In this document: positions 33,050 to 45,130 of the stretch, piece after piece
Layout: each line of letters opens with the position of its first letter
Position numbering within the stretch: position 1 is the first letter of the stretch
Assembly (NCBI GenBank): GCA_024500155.1
Contig: CM044867.1
Span: 27,043,632 to 27,107,631 of the forward strand
Source of the DNA: Chenopodium formosanum
Lineage: Eukaryota > Streptophyta > Magnoliopsida > Caryophyllales > Amaranthaceae
Direction of reading: 5' to 3'
DNA: 64,000 nt
Notes under the pieces: generated by a model
Databases searched by the model: none
What the model saw: only the letters and a program-made list of their open reading frames with translations
What the model was told of the DNA's origin: nothing
Position numbers and translations under genes: made by a program

Positions 33050-34432
33050 TGACAGGCTAAAGTCGTATCACCTAATCAAAAGTATTACCTAAATCCTCTA
33101 ACTAAAGTAGATAGGGAAGTAGGGTCGAATCCACAGGAAAACTGGTCTTTCTACTCCTAAATAATTAATATAGTCTAAATTATCAAGGTAACCAAATTGT
33201 TGTTATAATATGAAACTATACTACGAAGATTAAGTTTAAGGAGAAAATTAGATATAAGAAGGCCTAGGGTCACAGGTTCACCAATAATTAATATTCCGGG
33301 ATAAAACATAACAATCAATCAATCAACATTGCACAAATAACATGATTAACAGGCTCTCGCAATTTATTAACCAGCATAGATCTAACAGGCTCTCGCAATT
33401 TACTAGATCTAAGTTCCTATTGAAAATAGCCTTTAATATCGAATTAACATCTGCTCGATTCATCAATTCAATATTGCTAAACATTCACAATCAAATTACA
33501 TCTGCTCGATTCATAATCCAATTGCAAAGAATTAGAACAATTCAATAAGAAATTATCATGCAAAATCAATAATCAATAATAATAAATTACCCCTTCATAT
33601 TAATTATGGATCCCCATAAACCCTAGAATTAAACTACTCGGACATAATCAAAACTAAACAAAGCATAATAATTAAACAAGACATAACAGAAATCGGAAAG
33701 AGTAAAATACTGAGATTAATTAAAGGAGAAATCGTACCAAGACGGCGGAATTACAAGAGTGTGAGGAACAAGGAAAGAAAATAAAATCTAGAGAGAGAAA
33801 GTTAAGTAGAGAGAAGGGAGAGAAAAACTAAACTAGAGCAATAATAATGATAAGATATCCTAATCTTGCCTAATAGAATTACATTAATACTAAGCAAGAG
33901 TTAACGCTAAAACAAAACAAAACGGAAAGCTAATCGTCTCTGAGGAACGACACGCGCCCGGTCGGGCAAGGGCTCGCCCGACCGGGCCCGCCTTTTTCTC
34001 CCCAAAAGCTTTCTCGCGCCCGGCCGGGCGCATGCACCGGGCGCATGTTGACTTGGCCCGCCCGACCGGGCGCGCCTCCGAGCGGAGAGAGTGGACTTGG
34101 GCGATGCTCATGGGCTTCGAAATCTCCAACTCTTGGGCCTCCGAACTTAGCCCAAGTCCTCAAATCTTCATAACCGAGCCCTTAATCACCGATTTGATCC
34201 CTCCAATCGGCCTTGGGCTATCGAAAGCGGTCGCGGTCTTCCAATACTTGTAGATGCTCCTCGAAAAACCCGGGAAATTGCTCCAAGTACACAAATTCCT
34301 ACAAAACTCAAGCAAAACTACCAAAGCACTGGAAAACACAAATTAGTAATAAAAGTGGCTCGTAGGAGCCAAAAACACTACTAATTACGACCAAGGGACG
34401 GGGATAAATATATATATAAAATGAACACATCA
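33050..34432 (-). repeat. 5' LTR of element E
   Basis: Begins TGATGTGTTCATTT and ends TTAGCCTGTCA on the minus strand. Carries CCCGGTCGGG-type palindromes starting at 33957, 33977, 34019 and 34061. A clear TATA box was not found. Confidence 0.92.
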
Positions 34433-34437
34433 CCGAG

Positions 34438-36200
34438 CTGACTAAGCTTCGCCAAGAGTTGGCCTCCAACCAACAAAAGGGGGGAGGAGGTGCTTCCAAG
34501 AAAACACACAACAAGACCAATGCAACTGATGTTGGTAATACCCCATTCCGTCGTCCGCATGGAAGGTCTCCCCGAGTCCCACGGACCAACCTCTCTAGTC
34601 TGTTGGCGAAAACACAGCCGGCTGGGGGGAGGGGCAGACAGCCGAAAAGAGTTGAGACTGAGCCGTCACAGCGTTTCAAAGACGCAAGGGATTACATTCG
34701 GCACAAGCAAAGGGAGAGGGCCGCATATTCTGACACGGCCTCTACCCCAACCATGCCAGATGAAGCCTCCAACCAATCTTTCTCTCAATACACCAACACG
34801 GCCGTCTCCAGCAGAAGTCAAGCCGCTCATACCATTACTCCCAGACCAGTTCAGCCATCACAATATCAGCCCCCTCAAGTACTCAATGGGTTGATACAGC
34901 CAACTCCCCCAGTCTTTGGGCAATATGGGCCGTATGGCCAGGTGTTCGGCCAGGCTCCCTACCTGGCTGGTACATCCGCGCAGCCTCAGCCCATCGATTG
35001 GAAGATGCGTTTGTTGAATTTGGGAGATAAGCCGCCTCCGTTTTTGCAAGACATACTAACGTCCCCTCAACCAGCAAAAGTGAAGAGTGTACTAGTGGGT
35101 GCCTATGATGGTACGGGCAACCTAGAGGAGCATATTACCTCGTACAGGAATTTGATGTACTTGCAAAGTGTAGATGATGCTACATGGTGCAGATGCTTCC
35201 CGGCCACTCTTAAGGTGTGGCCTAGGATTGGTTTAACAGCCTTCCGGCTGGATGCATAAATTGCTTTACTACCCTCAGTTTGTTGTTTGTGGGAAATTTC
35301 TCATACAACATCCCACCAAGAAAGACAAGTCTCAACTTGGCAACAATTGTCCAAGGAAAGAATGAAGGACTACGCTCGTACGTCCAAATATTTAACCAAG
35401 AAAAAGCCCAAATTCATAATCTTCCGGACGAAATGGCCTACTCAGAATTTCTCCGGGGATTAAGGCATAATGGTTTTAAGTTTTATTTGGTAAGGAAAAA
35501 GATTCGGTCATACGCAGGTGTATTGCGGGAAGCCGAAGCCTATATTGAGGCCACGGACTTTTGTTCGCTCACCAAATCAGAACAGCCGGCCAAAGGGGCT
35601 GAAAAGAAGCAATCTTCTCAGCAAAACTTGGCCGGCCGAAAGAAAGAAGGAAGCAAAAGAAAAGAAATTTGGGTAGCTGATGACAAGCAACCCAAGTCAA
35701 AGAAAAGCAAGACGTACGAGCCTCAGTATGAGTTCAACAAGGATGGCTACTCCATTTTGATGGAGATAAAGGACAAGTTTGAGTTTGAGAAGCCTCGGCC
35801 TTTGAGAGGCTCGACCCAGTACAGAAACAAGAACAAGTATTGTCATTACCACAAGGATGTAGGTCATGACACGAACGATTGTATCAATCTGAAGAGGCTG
35901 TTGGATAAGTTGGCCGACAAGGGTCTGCTGAAACCCTATGTGACCAAGTCCAAGTTCATCTACAAACGGACAGACAACACGTCCGAGAAAAAGCAACAAA
36001 GTGATAAGAAAAATGACAAGGAAGATGATGGGAATAGCACTGATTCAGGTTTTGTGGCCGTGATATCAGGAGGCTTTGCTTCAGGTGGCCCTACCATGAA
36101 AGGAATCAAGCAGGACGCTCGAAATTTGTCAAATATGATGCAAACGGAAGCCGTTAAGGCCGAGCCATTTCCTGAAGTGATCATAAGTGAGGCTGACCGT
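34438..36200 (+). pseudogene. gag of element D, main segment
   Basis: Continues the gag begun at 21968. A basic and Gln/Pro-rich N-terminal region leads to the capsid domain (PPFLQDILTSP, then WCRCFPATLK near 35200). A one-base loss near 35228 shifts the frame, and translation then resumes as FSYNIPPRKTSLNLATIVQG with RGLRHNGFKF. A Lys-rich linker and a zinc-knuckle of the Tat type, CHYHKDVGHDTNDC (about 35840-35882), follow. The product would package the element RNA. The frameshift alone would stop normal gag production. Pieces of the same family's gag are seen at 5040-5593. Confidence 0.8.
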
Positions 36201-36239
36201 GGAGAGGTCAAGGCTTTGCACAATGATCCCATGGTCTTT

Positions 36240-36762
36240 GTCATGAAGATAGCAAACTTGAAGGTGGGACGAATATTGATTGATACGGGCAGTTCGGCCG
36301 ACATCATCAGCCTGTCTGCCTAAAAGGAATTTAAGCTTCCCCGAAGATGCTCTCCAGGACATCACTCACCCCTTGGTAGCATTTGGGGGGAATGTTATTC
36401 ATCCTGTCGGACGGATTGATCTTCCAATCCGTTTCGGGCAGAAGGGAGAAGGGAGAGACATGGTCGTCCGTTTCCTTGTTGTTAAAGAACTGACTGGGTA
36501 CAACGTCATCCTTGGCCGCCCTACTCTGAATGCAGCCAAGGCGGTCATAGTGCCTCACTTAATGTTGTTGAAGTTTGAAAGGTCGGACGAAAAAATTAAA
36601 ACAATTCAAGGAAGTCAGAAAATGGCTAAGGAATGTAATCAGCTGGCCGTGAAGCCAACAGCGCGCGGCCCAAAACTGTCCGAGCCAAAGGAAGAAGGAA
36701 CCTCACTCCCAGCATACCAGGTCGGCCAGAAGTGTAAGGCGGCCAGGGCAGAAGAAGCCTAG
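36240..36762 (+). pseudogene. Aspartic protease region of element D
   Basis: ILIDTGSSADI (about 36274-36306) is the retroviral-type protease active site. A TAA stop follows at about 36321 and an extra C near 36342 shifts the frame. The second half then reads YNVILGRPTLNAAKAV, the usual GRP motif of plant gypsy proteases. The frame ends with a TAG at 36760, where a Gln codon is likely in the ancestor. The enzyme would cut the polyprotein. Confidence 0.75.
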
Positions 36763-36768
36763 CAATTA

Positions 36769-38230
36769 ATGAATGTCGGTCGGCCAGATGAGTTGAGGCC
36801 CCAGCCGGCCGGCAGCCACCAGGATATAGTGCTTGACTCTAACCACCCAGAACAGACAGTTAGTGTTGGCACTATAGCTTTGGGATTGCTTGGGGATGAG
36901 TTAGTTCAGCTGTTAAGAGAATTCAAAGATGTGTTTGCATTTGAAGTTGGTGAAATGCCAGGGATAAGTCCCGACCTGGCCGTGCACAAGTTGGCCGTGA
37001 ATCCTTTGATAAAGCCTGTCCGCCAGAAAAAGAGGAATCACGGAGAAGAGAGGAATCAGGCGGCCGCAGCAGAGGTGAAAAGGTTGCTGGACGCCGGTTT
37101 CATTCGGCAATGCTTCTACCCAGATTGGGTGGCCAATGTAGTTCTTGTGAAAAAGTCGAATGGGACTTGGAGAATGTGCGTGGACTACACGGACTTGAAC
37201 AAGGCGTGTCCTAAGGATAGCTTCCCCTTGCCTAAGATTGACCGTTTGGTTGACTCTACGGCTGGACACGCCCTCATGAGTTTTATGGACGCATACTCCG
37301 GATTCCATCAAATTCCTTTGTGGGAAGAAGATCAAGAAAAGACAGCGTTTGTGACCGAGCAAGGGTTCTACTGTTACAAAGTTATGCCATTCGGCCACAA
37401 AAACGCCCCTGCTACCTTTCAGAGACTTGTTAACAAAGTCTTTAGAGACCAGCTCGGCCGGAACATGGAGGCGTACATTGATGACATGATTGTCAAGTCA
37501 AAAGAGCCGGCCAACCATCTCAAGGATCTTCGAGAAACGTTCATCGAACTCAGGCGGCATAAGATGATGTTAAATCCAAAGAAGTGTGCATTTGGTGTTG
37601 AGTCCGGCAAGTTTCTCGGATTTTTGATTGATCAACGTGGAATTGAGGCCAACCCTGAAAAAATTCAAGCCGTCCTTGACATGAATTCCCCAAGAACAAT
37701 CAAGGAGGTACAAAAGACTGACCGGCTGTTTAGCAGCCCTTGGAAGATTTTTGTCAAGGTCAGGGGATAAGTGCCGTTACTTTTTTCAAACCATTAAGAA
37801 GAAAGCCATGTTCGAGTAGACAGAGGAGGCCGAGGAAGCATTCGTACAGTTGAAAAGCCACTTGCATACATTGCCTTGCCTCGTCAGTCCGCTCAGAAAT
37901 GAGAAGTTATATATCTACCTGGCCATCTCTAAACATTCTCTAAGTGTCGTTCTCCTTGCTGAGAGGGACGGCCATCAGGTTCCAGTGTATTTTATCAGCC
38001 ATGTACTCCACAATGCTGAGCTTAAGTACCCCCCAATTGAAAAATTTGGCCTGGCCTTGTACATGGCATCAAAGAAGCTGCGGCCGTACTTTTTGGCACA
38101 TTCAATTGTGGTCTACACAGACCAACCCTTGAAGAAGCCGTTCTCAACGTTAGAAGCAAGTGGCCGCATGCTTAAGTGGGCTTTGGAACTCAGGGGCTTT
38201 GACCTTGTGTTTGAACCAAGAAAGGCAATC
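36769..38230 (+). pseudogene. Reverse transcriptase and RNase H of element D
   Basis: The first frame (36769-37770) contains WRMCVDYTDLNKACPKDSFP, FMDAYSGFHQI, VMPFGHKNAPATFQR and the catalytic YIDDM at about residues 236-240. A frameshift near 37715 and a TAG at about 37817, where a Trp is expected, break the connection to RNase H. That part reads VPVYFISHVLHNAE, YPPIEKFGLAL and VVYTDQPLKK. It would copy the RNA into DNA and degrade the RNA strand. This copy is inactive. Confidence 0.85.
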
Positions 38231-38289
38231 AAGGGGCAAGCTTTTGCGGATTTCTTGGCTGAAATGACACGGCCTGATCTTCAGCCGGC

Positions 38290-38700
38290 CGGGGACCAAG
38301 TCTGGAAAGTGTTTGTGGATGGTAGTGCAACAGCGACTGGGTGTGGTGCTGGTATTATATGTGAGTCTCCTGAAGGAGATAAGTATGAGTATGCGTTGAG
38401 ATTTCAGTTCCAAGCGTCAAACAATGAAGCTGAGTACAAAGCATTGTTGGCCGGCCTAAGGATGTGTAAAGCGGCCGGGGCAACCAAAGTTGAAGTACGC
38501 TCGGACTCCCGGCTAATAGTCCACTAAGTCAATGGTGGCTTCGAAGCTAAGGAGCCGACCATGATGAAGTACATGCAGCTAGTGAAGAATGAGGCCGAGT
38601 GCCTAGAACATTTCTCTCTCAGACAAGTTCCTCGTTCAGAAAATCATCAAGCGGACGCGCTCTCCAAATTGGCTTCCTCGGCATCATGCGATACTCTAAG
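38290..38700 (+). pseudogene. Second (archaeal-type) RNase H of element D
   Basis: FVDGSATATGCGAGI, then NNEAEYKALLAGL and VRSDSRLIVH, then the stop TAA (38525-38527, likely CAA in the ancestor), then VNGGFEAKEP and ENHQADALSKLASSA. A second RNase H between the first one and integrase is diagnostic of the plant Tat lineage (Tat, Retand, Ogre). It is read as continuous with the upstream frame from 37850. Confidence 0.85.
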
Positions 38701-40012
38701 ATCAGTGTTTTGGGAAGTAAAGGAGAAAAGGAGTATTGATGCCGAGCCCGTTCAGATAATAGATAGAAGTTCAACCTGGATGGACGGAATTATTTCCTAT
38801 CTGAGGGATGGAATACTTCCGGACGACCCAAAAGAGAGTTGGCTAATGAAGAGGAGGGCGGCCTGGTTCGAGATGAAGGATTGGGAGCTATTCAAAAAAG
38901 CTTTTGTGAAGCCTTATCTTAAATGTATAACTCCTGAAAGAGGGCATGATGTGTTGGACGACCTCCATCAGGGACATTGTGGCTCACATATTGGAGGAAG
39001 AGCCTTAGCTGAAAAAGCGACACATTTGGGATATTACTAGCCGAGCTTGAATACGGACGCCATGCAAATGGTGAAAAAATGTGACAAGTGCCAGAGGTTT
39101 TCAACCCTTATTCATCGTCCAGTAAATAGTCTATCAGCCATTAGTAGTCCGCTTCCTTTTGCTAAATGGGGCATGGACATTTTGGGGCCGTATACTCCTG
39201 CATCCGGTCAGAGACGATATGTACTAGTGGTAGTAGACTACTTAACTAAATGGGTTGAAGCTGAGGCCGTTCGGAGCATCAAATGGACGGATGTATCAGC
39301 CTTCATTTAGAAGAGCATAATCACTCGGTATGGGGTACCTCAGTCAATGGTGTTCGAAAATGGACCTCAGTTTGAGACGCGCCAACTCAAGGAATGGTTG
39401 GGGGACCAAGGCATAACTTATTGTTTTGCCTCAGTCGGCCGACCACAAGCTAATGGTCAAGTTGAGGCCTATAACAAGTTGATTTCAAATGGGATCAAGC
39501 GCAAGCTTGAAAAGGCAGGCGACCTATGGGCAGATGAGTTGGTTAATGTGCTATGGTCCATACGGACAACAGCAAAGAGTTCAACAGGGGAGACTCCATT
39601 CTTTTTGGTCTATGGAGCTGAGGCTGTACTCCCAATTGAAATGTACAAGCCCACTTTGCAGGTAATGCTCTATGATGAATCGGCCAATTGGGAGGCCATG
39701 AAGACCGCTCTAGACTTTCTTCCAGAAGCTAGGGGCAATGCGGCGCTTAGGCATGAAATATATCGCTTAAGGATGACAAGGGCATATAACTGTCGTGTGT
39801 CTAAGTGGCCACTCAAAATGGGGGATCTAGTGTTGAGGAAAATGGAAGCTGTTGGCCGTGCCAATGAGGACGGCAAGTTGACTCCAAACTGGGAGGGGCC
39901 GTACCGAATCAGGGAAGAAGTCCGAGACGGCACATATCGCCTTGAAGCAATTGATGGCCGTCAGATCCCACGGACATGGAACACTGACAATCTGAAGAAA
40001 TATCATGTTTAA
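38700..40012 (+). pseudogene. Integrase of element D
   Basis: The zinc-binding HHCC region (HQGHCGSHIGG, then CDKCQRF at about 39080) is cut by a TAG at 39038-39040 where the family has Trp. The catalytic core reads WGMDILGPYTP, then another TAG at 39308-39310 (again Trp expected), then MVFENGPQFETRQ, GRPQANGQVEAYNK and the conserved WSIRTTAKSSTGETPF with LVYGAEAVLPIE. The normal second acidic residue region reads ENG where most copies have DNG. The C-terminal region ends at 40012 (NTDNLKKYHV). It would insert the DNA copy, but this copy cannot. Confidence 0.85.
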
Positions 40013-41025
40013 GTTTTTATTTCTCCACTTAGCCAAAAAAGCTGTGTATACAGCTAGGTCTACTGACCGAGCCATGTAATCAACGCCATACGGCCACAAA
40101 AATGTACTTTTGACAAAATTAATGAAAAAGTCAAGCATTGTTAAACTATTTTGTTGTTTTACTTATATTTATTTGCATATTATGATTTGTGATTAAAGGC
40201 CGAGTGAAATGACTTACTAAGTTGCTTCCAATATAGCAACACGACTTATCAGAGTCTTACTGAGTGGCCGAAGTAAAAAGGAAGCAAGATCGCTTCCAAT
40301 GGAGCAATTCGGCCACGAAAAAAAAAAAAAAACTAATTCAATTCAGAGAACAATGTGTCCGCACCAATTCAAGGCGGACGGTTGAGGCAAGGTATTCTGA
40401 ACTTGTTTAAAAAGCAAGTGTCCTTTACAAATAGGGCAAGGGCATACCTAGGCGTCTAGCCCAGCCGAGCCAGGAATCTCTAAGTTGAGATAATACTTGG
40501 GATTTCTAGGGTACGTCCGAGCGATAGATTCAACGGACTACTCGTACAAAGATAGCTGAACGGCCAATTAAATTCATTCGGTGTTTCACCTAGTCCAAGG
40601 GCAATCATTACTATGATTTGATTAACTTGCTAGTTGTCATACCCTTTAAGGCATAAAAGCTACCAAGTTAATCAAACCTCCTAGAGTATGGACTAGGCGA
40701 ACACCGAATAAAGGGGCATACCCCTAGGATCGTACGAAAGAGCATAATATTAAGACGTACGAGAAGTATCCAAAAAAAAACACAACATTGCAAAAAAAAA
40801 AAATGCTAAGTATGAAACAGAATTAAAGAAACGCTCAACGGGCGGACAAAATTTCCATTAAACTAACCGCGCAAAAGGCGGCTGAAATGTTTACAAAACC
40901 GCTCAAATAGGCGGCCTCAAAATAAGAACAAAAAAAAAAAGAAGTACAAAATAGGCTAAGTAAATAAAAGCTGCATATAGAAAAAGCTGGGAAGCTGAGC
41001 AGACGGTTGTTGGAGGACCTGAGCT
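40013..41025. other. Spacer between convergent pol and antisense gene
   Basis: About 1 kb of noncoding element DNA. It holds a long inverted repeat at 40576-40712 and otherwise only GGCCG/CGGAC-rich sequence typical of the element. Confidence 0.6.
40576..40712. repeat. Long imperfect inverted repeat
   Basis: ATTCGGTGTTTCACCTAGTCC pairs with GGACTAGGCGAACACCGAAT, and the inner arms GATTTGATTAACTTG and CAAGTTAATCAAACC also pair. Together they could fold into a hairpin of about 135 nt. It lies where sense pol and the antisense gene transcribe toward each other. Confidence 0.7.
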
Positions 41026-44000
41026 CTACTTAGCCGTATCATCCTTGGCAGGCTCCTCCGCAACCTTAGCGTCTTCGACCGGAGCGGCATCACCGTCCGC
41101 CTCCTCCTCCTCATTTTCCTCTTCCTCGTCCTCTCCGGACTCAGGAGAGGTAACTACCAGCTCTGGAGGAGGCTGGCCAGCCCTCTTTGCCTCTTCTCTG
41201 AGGCAGACGTAGTTTAGACGCTTCTTGAAGCGCTCTTCATAGTAAGCGGCTTCGCCGTCGTCTACCATCAGCTCAAAGGCATCAAAGAAAAACTCCTTAA
41301 GCCAATCTTCAGCGTTCTGCTCTATGCGGACAACTTCTTCCGCGCTGGGCGGCCGAGGAGCTTTAAGCTGCTCAGCATAGTCCGAAACGGACTTCTTCAA
41401 GGCCTCAACCTCGGCCCTCAGCGCGTCCGCTTCGTCCAAAGCAGACTTAAGGTTGGTCTGGGCCTACTTCAGCTCGCTCTTCAAGGCCTCAGACGCCTCG
41501 AAGCATAGCCTCCACTTCTCTTTTTCCAGGACGGCCTCGTCCCTCTCAACCCGCATGGCCTCCCTGGCCAAGGACTCCTCTTCAAGTGCGTTGCCCAGTT
41601 TGACCAGGTCTTCAGTTTGCCGCGCCGCCTTATCGGCCAGCGCGGTTATTTGGGTCTCAAAATGCACCTGTTGGACGACGGCCGTCCCCGTCACAGCATC
41701 CTCGGCCTTCCTGATCTCGAGCCAAGCCTACTTCAGCCGCTCGTTTTCTTTGTCCTTCCAGTCTAGTAAGGCGTTCAGGCGGAGGAAGAGCTGCGGACAG
41801 AAGAAGGAAACTTAGTCAAATGACAAGTAAAATTTGCTAAGTGTTGGAAAGAAAAAGTATAAAGAAAAGGACACGTACCTCAGCACTACAGTTGAGCATG
41901 GGGCCGAGGAAGCCCTCATTGATTCCCCGCAGCTTGTCACGCTGCGCTTGGGGAACCGCGCGAACCATGGCCTCGCGCATGGCCTTCCTGTCCGCGCCAG
42001 TCAGTGACTGGCCGGGCAGCCTCATTTGCAACTCCTCTGAGATATTTGCGGACGACCGTGCAAGAAGAGTTAGCTAAAATTTACAAGTACAAGTAAGTCA
42101 AAAGGTACAAGAGTAAAGAAGAAAGGCTAACCAGTGGAGAAGCTTGGAGGAGAGAGATTGATGGGAGGGGGCGGCAAAGAGGCGTCCACCTCGTTCTCTA
42201 AACGGCCAGCAGCGTCACTGGCCGACTGACTTGCATTTAACCAGTCAGATTTTTTGACTAACTCGACATGCGGAGTCGAGATGGGGCCGGTCATTTTTTC
42301 CGGGGATGACTTACCCCCATCGTCCAGTGGGACGGACGCGTCGTGGACCTGATCAGCAACAGGGTCCATGGACTTGGAGGCCTCGCTTTGTACCAGCCGA
42401 GGTTGATCTCCTTTAGACTGCGTTGGTGCAGTCTGCGACTTTGTCTTGGCCGCGGATTTGGAAGGCGTCTTGGTTGCAACTGTCTTCCTCCTTTTGGATG
42501 CGTTCGCATCAGGAGTGGAAGAAGTCGGCTGCTTCCTTCTTGCCTTCGGAGTAGAGGAAGACTGTAAAAACACAAGCAAAGTTAGAAAAATTTTACAAGG
42601 CAAAGAACGTGTCAGTGTCCGTGTGAATTGGAGAAGGAGCTCCCTTCCAACAGGCATGAACGGACGAAATGCGTCCGTGCAAACTCGGGAAGCACGCTCC
42701 TCCCAATACAGCAGATTGGACAATGAGAAGAGAAAGACTCAAAAATAAACAAGTATTTACCTCCTTGATTTGCTCGTACATCTTGAAACGAGCCTTGTGC
42801 CGGGTCAAGCATAGCGTACACCTCCGCTGCAAAAAGAAAAAAGTAGACAGAGTGTTAGAATATTTTTCTAAGAAAACTCTATGTGCGTACAAGAGGTTTA
42901 TATATCTAAGCGTCCACCTTGGGGTATGTTCTGGTACAGGCCGTACGCAGACATGAAGGTAGTGTCCCTAAGCCAATTGGCTAGAGGAACCCATTGGCGA
43001 GGGACACGTTCAGTTTTGTTACCCCGCTTGACCCTATTGACCTTGAAGTATTCAAGTTGGTGCTCTTGGCTTGGATGGATGGGCGGCTTGTCAGGCTTGT
43101 GATCCCAGCGTCCGAGTTGAATGGGATCTGGACGGCACTTATTCATGCGAAGGTTGAACTCCGCATCTTTAGTTTTGATGCGGTAAAAACGGTGCTTCCA
43201 GTCCCTCCACTTGCTGACGCGGTCAACCACTACCATGTAGTCCCTGGTTGCACTCAAGACGAGCCAACCATCCGTATCCTTCTCCAGCCGTGTAAGTGAG
43301 TGCATCTCACAGAAAACAGCAAAGTCTGGCGTGAAACCCTTGCAGATGCACGTCACCAAATACCCAAACACATTTAACCAACTGTTTGGCGTCAGTTGGA
43401 AAAGGCCAATGTCGTATTCGTCCAGCACCATCCGGACGAATGGATGAAGAGGGAAGCGAAGGCCTACGTCCAGGGCGGCCCTATAAACGCAAAAAGCCCT
43501 TTTGCGCGGCTTCTCATCATCCCAAGTAGCCATAGCAATGGCTTTCCTGGGGACTTGTATTTCGAATCCCTCCCCCAAATGGAGGGACTCCTTGTACTGC
43601 TCAAACTTGTGCCCCAAAAACTTCAGGGCCGTCTCTCCAACTGTACAAGCGTACGGGTCCCTGAAGTTATCAATGTTGGCGACGTTTTCTTCGGCCGCCG
43701 CCTCACCTTCGGCCGTCTCACCTCCGGCCTCTTTCTCAACTTCTTCTTCTTCCACTTGGTGAGAAGGGGCACTCCCGAATTCTGAAGACAGCACCCTATC
43801 CAGGCCGCTGCCTCGGCCGAGCATCGGCCTCTAAAGCTGAGTACGCCCTCCTCAACTAACGGACGCTTGCCTTTGTCCTTGGCAGCGTCCGCCTCATTTC
43901 CCGAAGGAGGGGCGCTGCGAAGAGGCAGAACAGACGGCTCTCTAATTGAGATTCCCGTCCTTGGCCTGTCTGTTCTGCCTTGGAGTAGAGGTTGGGAAGA

Positions 44001-44591
44001 TGCGGTGACAGACGAACCAGCAGCGTCCGCCCCAGGATTGGAAGGATGGTCTTTGCAGGCTACCAGCTCGGCCTCATCCATAACTGAGCTGGCAAATTGA
44101 GGGAACCTAAGTTCCGGAATGGGAGTGGACGAGGCGCCTTGAGCTTGTTGGCGTTCCTCGAAAGAAGATGTGACCTCCATGGCCAAGTGATGAGAGCCAA
44201 TGGAGGCGGTCGTTGTTTGGGTGGTGGAGGTAGTCTCCACCTCCATTGTACTTGGATTATTAGGGTCATAAGGGACCCTAGGGTGAACCAGACTACCGTC
44301 TGGGTTCCTAGCCGCATGAAGCTCGCGCGTACGCATTGTTCTAGCCATTGCCTGTGGGGACAGAGAAGAATAAGTGGGGGTGAGTACGTATGCGCTAGAC
44401 ATAGACTCACTCCAAGGAGGAGACAACTCTTCTCCGTCCACTCTAGACTCCTCAGTCCCAGGCGAACGACCGACCTCATGAGGAGAGTCGGACGAAGCCG
44501 AGTATGGATCCAGAATTGAAATGAAAGAAAAAATACAAGTAAAGAAAAGAAAGAAGTGTAGACGGTCTACCTTTGTACGTTCTGAAAACAT
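41026..44591 (-). pseudogene. Spliced antisense gene of Tat element (Transposase_28/PMD-like)
   Basis: The strand opposite to gag-pol encodes a long protein. Exon 1 (44591 to about 42918, with a frameshift near 43836) has a Ser/Pro-rich N-terminus. Its domain around GLRFPLHPFVRMVLDEYDI and FQLTPNSWLNVFGYLVTCI matches the 'putative gypsy type transposon' family (Pfam Transposase_28) as I recall it. Further exons are 42826-42761, 42561-42132, 42073-41879 and 41790-41026, separated by introns with GT and AG ends and pyrimidine tracts. The intron 41878-41791 joins two phase-0 exons in frame (NCSAE to LFLRLN). The last exon is a long coiled coil ending in an acidic tail. Two TAG stops in it (about 41730 and 41466) sit where Gln is likely. 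The function of such antisense ORFs is unknown. This copy is dead. Confidence 0.75.
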
Positions 44592-45130
44592 CGAAAGTGT
44601 TCTTGGTGTTGTTGAAGATTGACCGGAAAACTCAAAAAATGCCCGGAAAACTCAAACTCACGGCGGCGCTCTTGAAGATTAAAAGGAAAATCACTTTCTC
44701 TCACTAGAATGCTCTGACTTCTCTCTAGAATTCACAATTGGGTAAAGTGTGAAAATGAGAATTCACTTCCCATATTTATAGAATGACCTTATGGGGGCAA
44801 AATGGTAAAACCACCTTTCCCGCCTAAACATTCAAACGGTAATTTTTCGAGAAATTACTCGAAGAAAGAGACAGAATGACGTTAGGGTTCGGTTAACTTA
44901 TGTGGAAATCAGACGAACAATTGACGGCACGTCAAAGTGAGTTGAATCACAAATTCAAGAGATTTACACCTTCAACACTTAGTCTCCAGAACTTAGAAAT
45001 ATCTAAGAGGAAAATGCGTCCGCCCAGTTCCCAGACGTTTAGTCCAAAGGGGAGATTTCAGACGTACGCAGCATGATGAAAGAACCAGAGAGTACGCCTG
45101 AAATCAAGGAAGCCCAATCCATTTTCAAAC
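44592..45130. other. Upstream region of the antisense gene
   Basis: Noncoding; it would contain the promoter of the antisense gene on the minus strand. I see no clear TATA box. Confidence 0.4.

Larger units (their letters stand above)
22126..34432 (-). mobile_element. Young Athila-like LTR retrotransposon (element E)
   Basis: The 12,307-bp element is inserted in the gag of element D with the exact duplication CCGAG (22121-22125 and 34433-34437). The LTRs (22126-23508 and 33050-34432) are both 1,383 bp, and by eye I count nine differences (over 99% identity). On the minus strand the order is 5' LTR, tRNA-Asp primer-binding site, gag, pol, a palindrome array, an Athila-type third ORF, a long 3' region with three polypurine-like tracts, and the 3' LTR. 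It is the youngest large insertion in the nest. At common plant rates, nine differences imply well under one million years. Confidence 0.95.
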
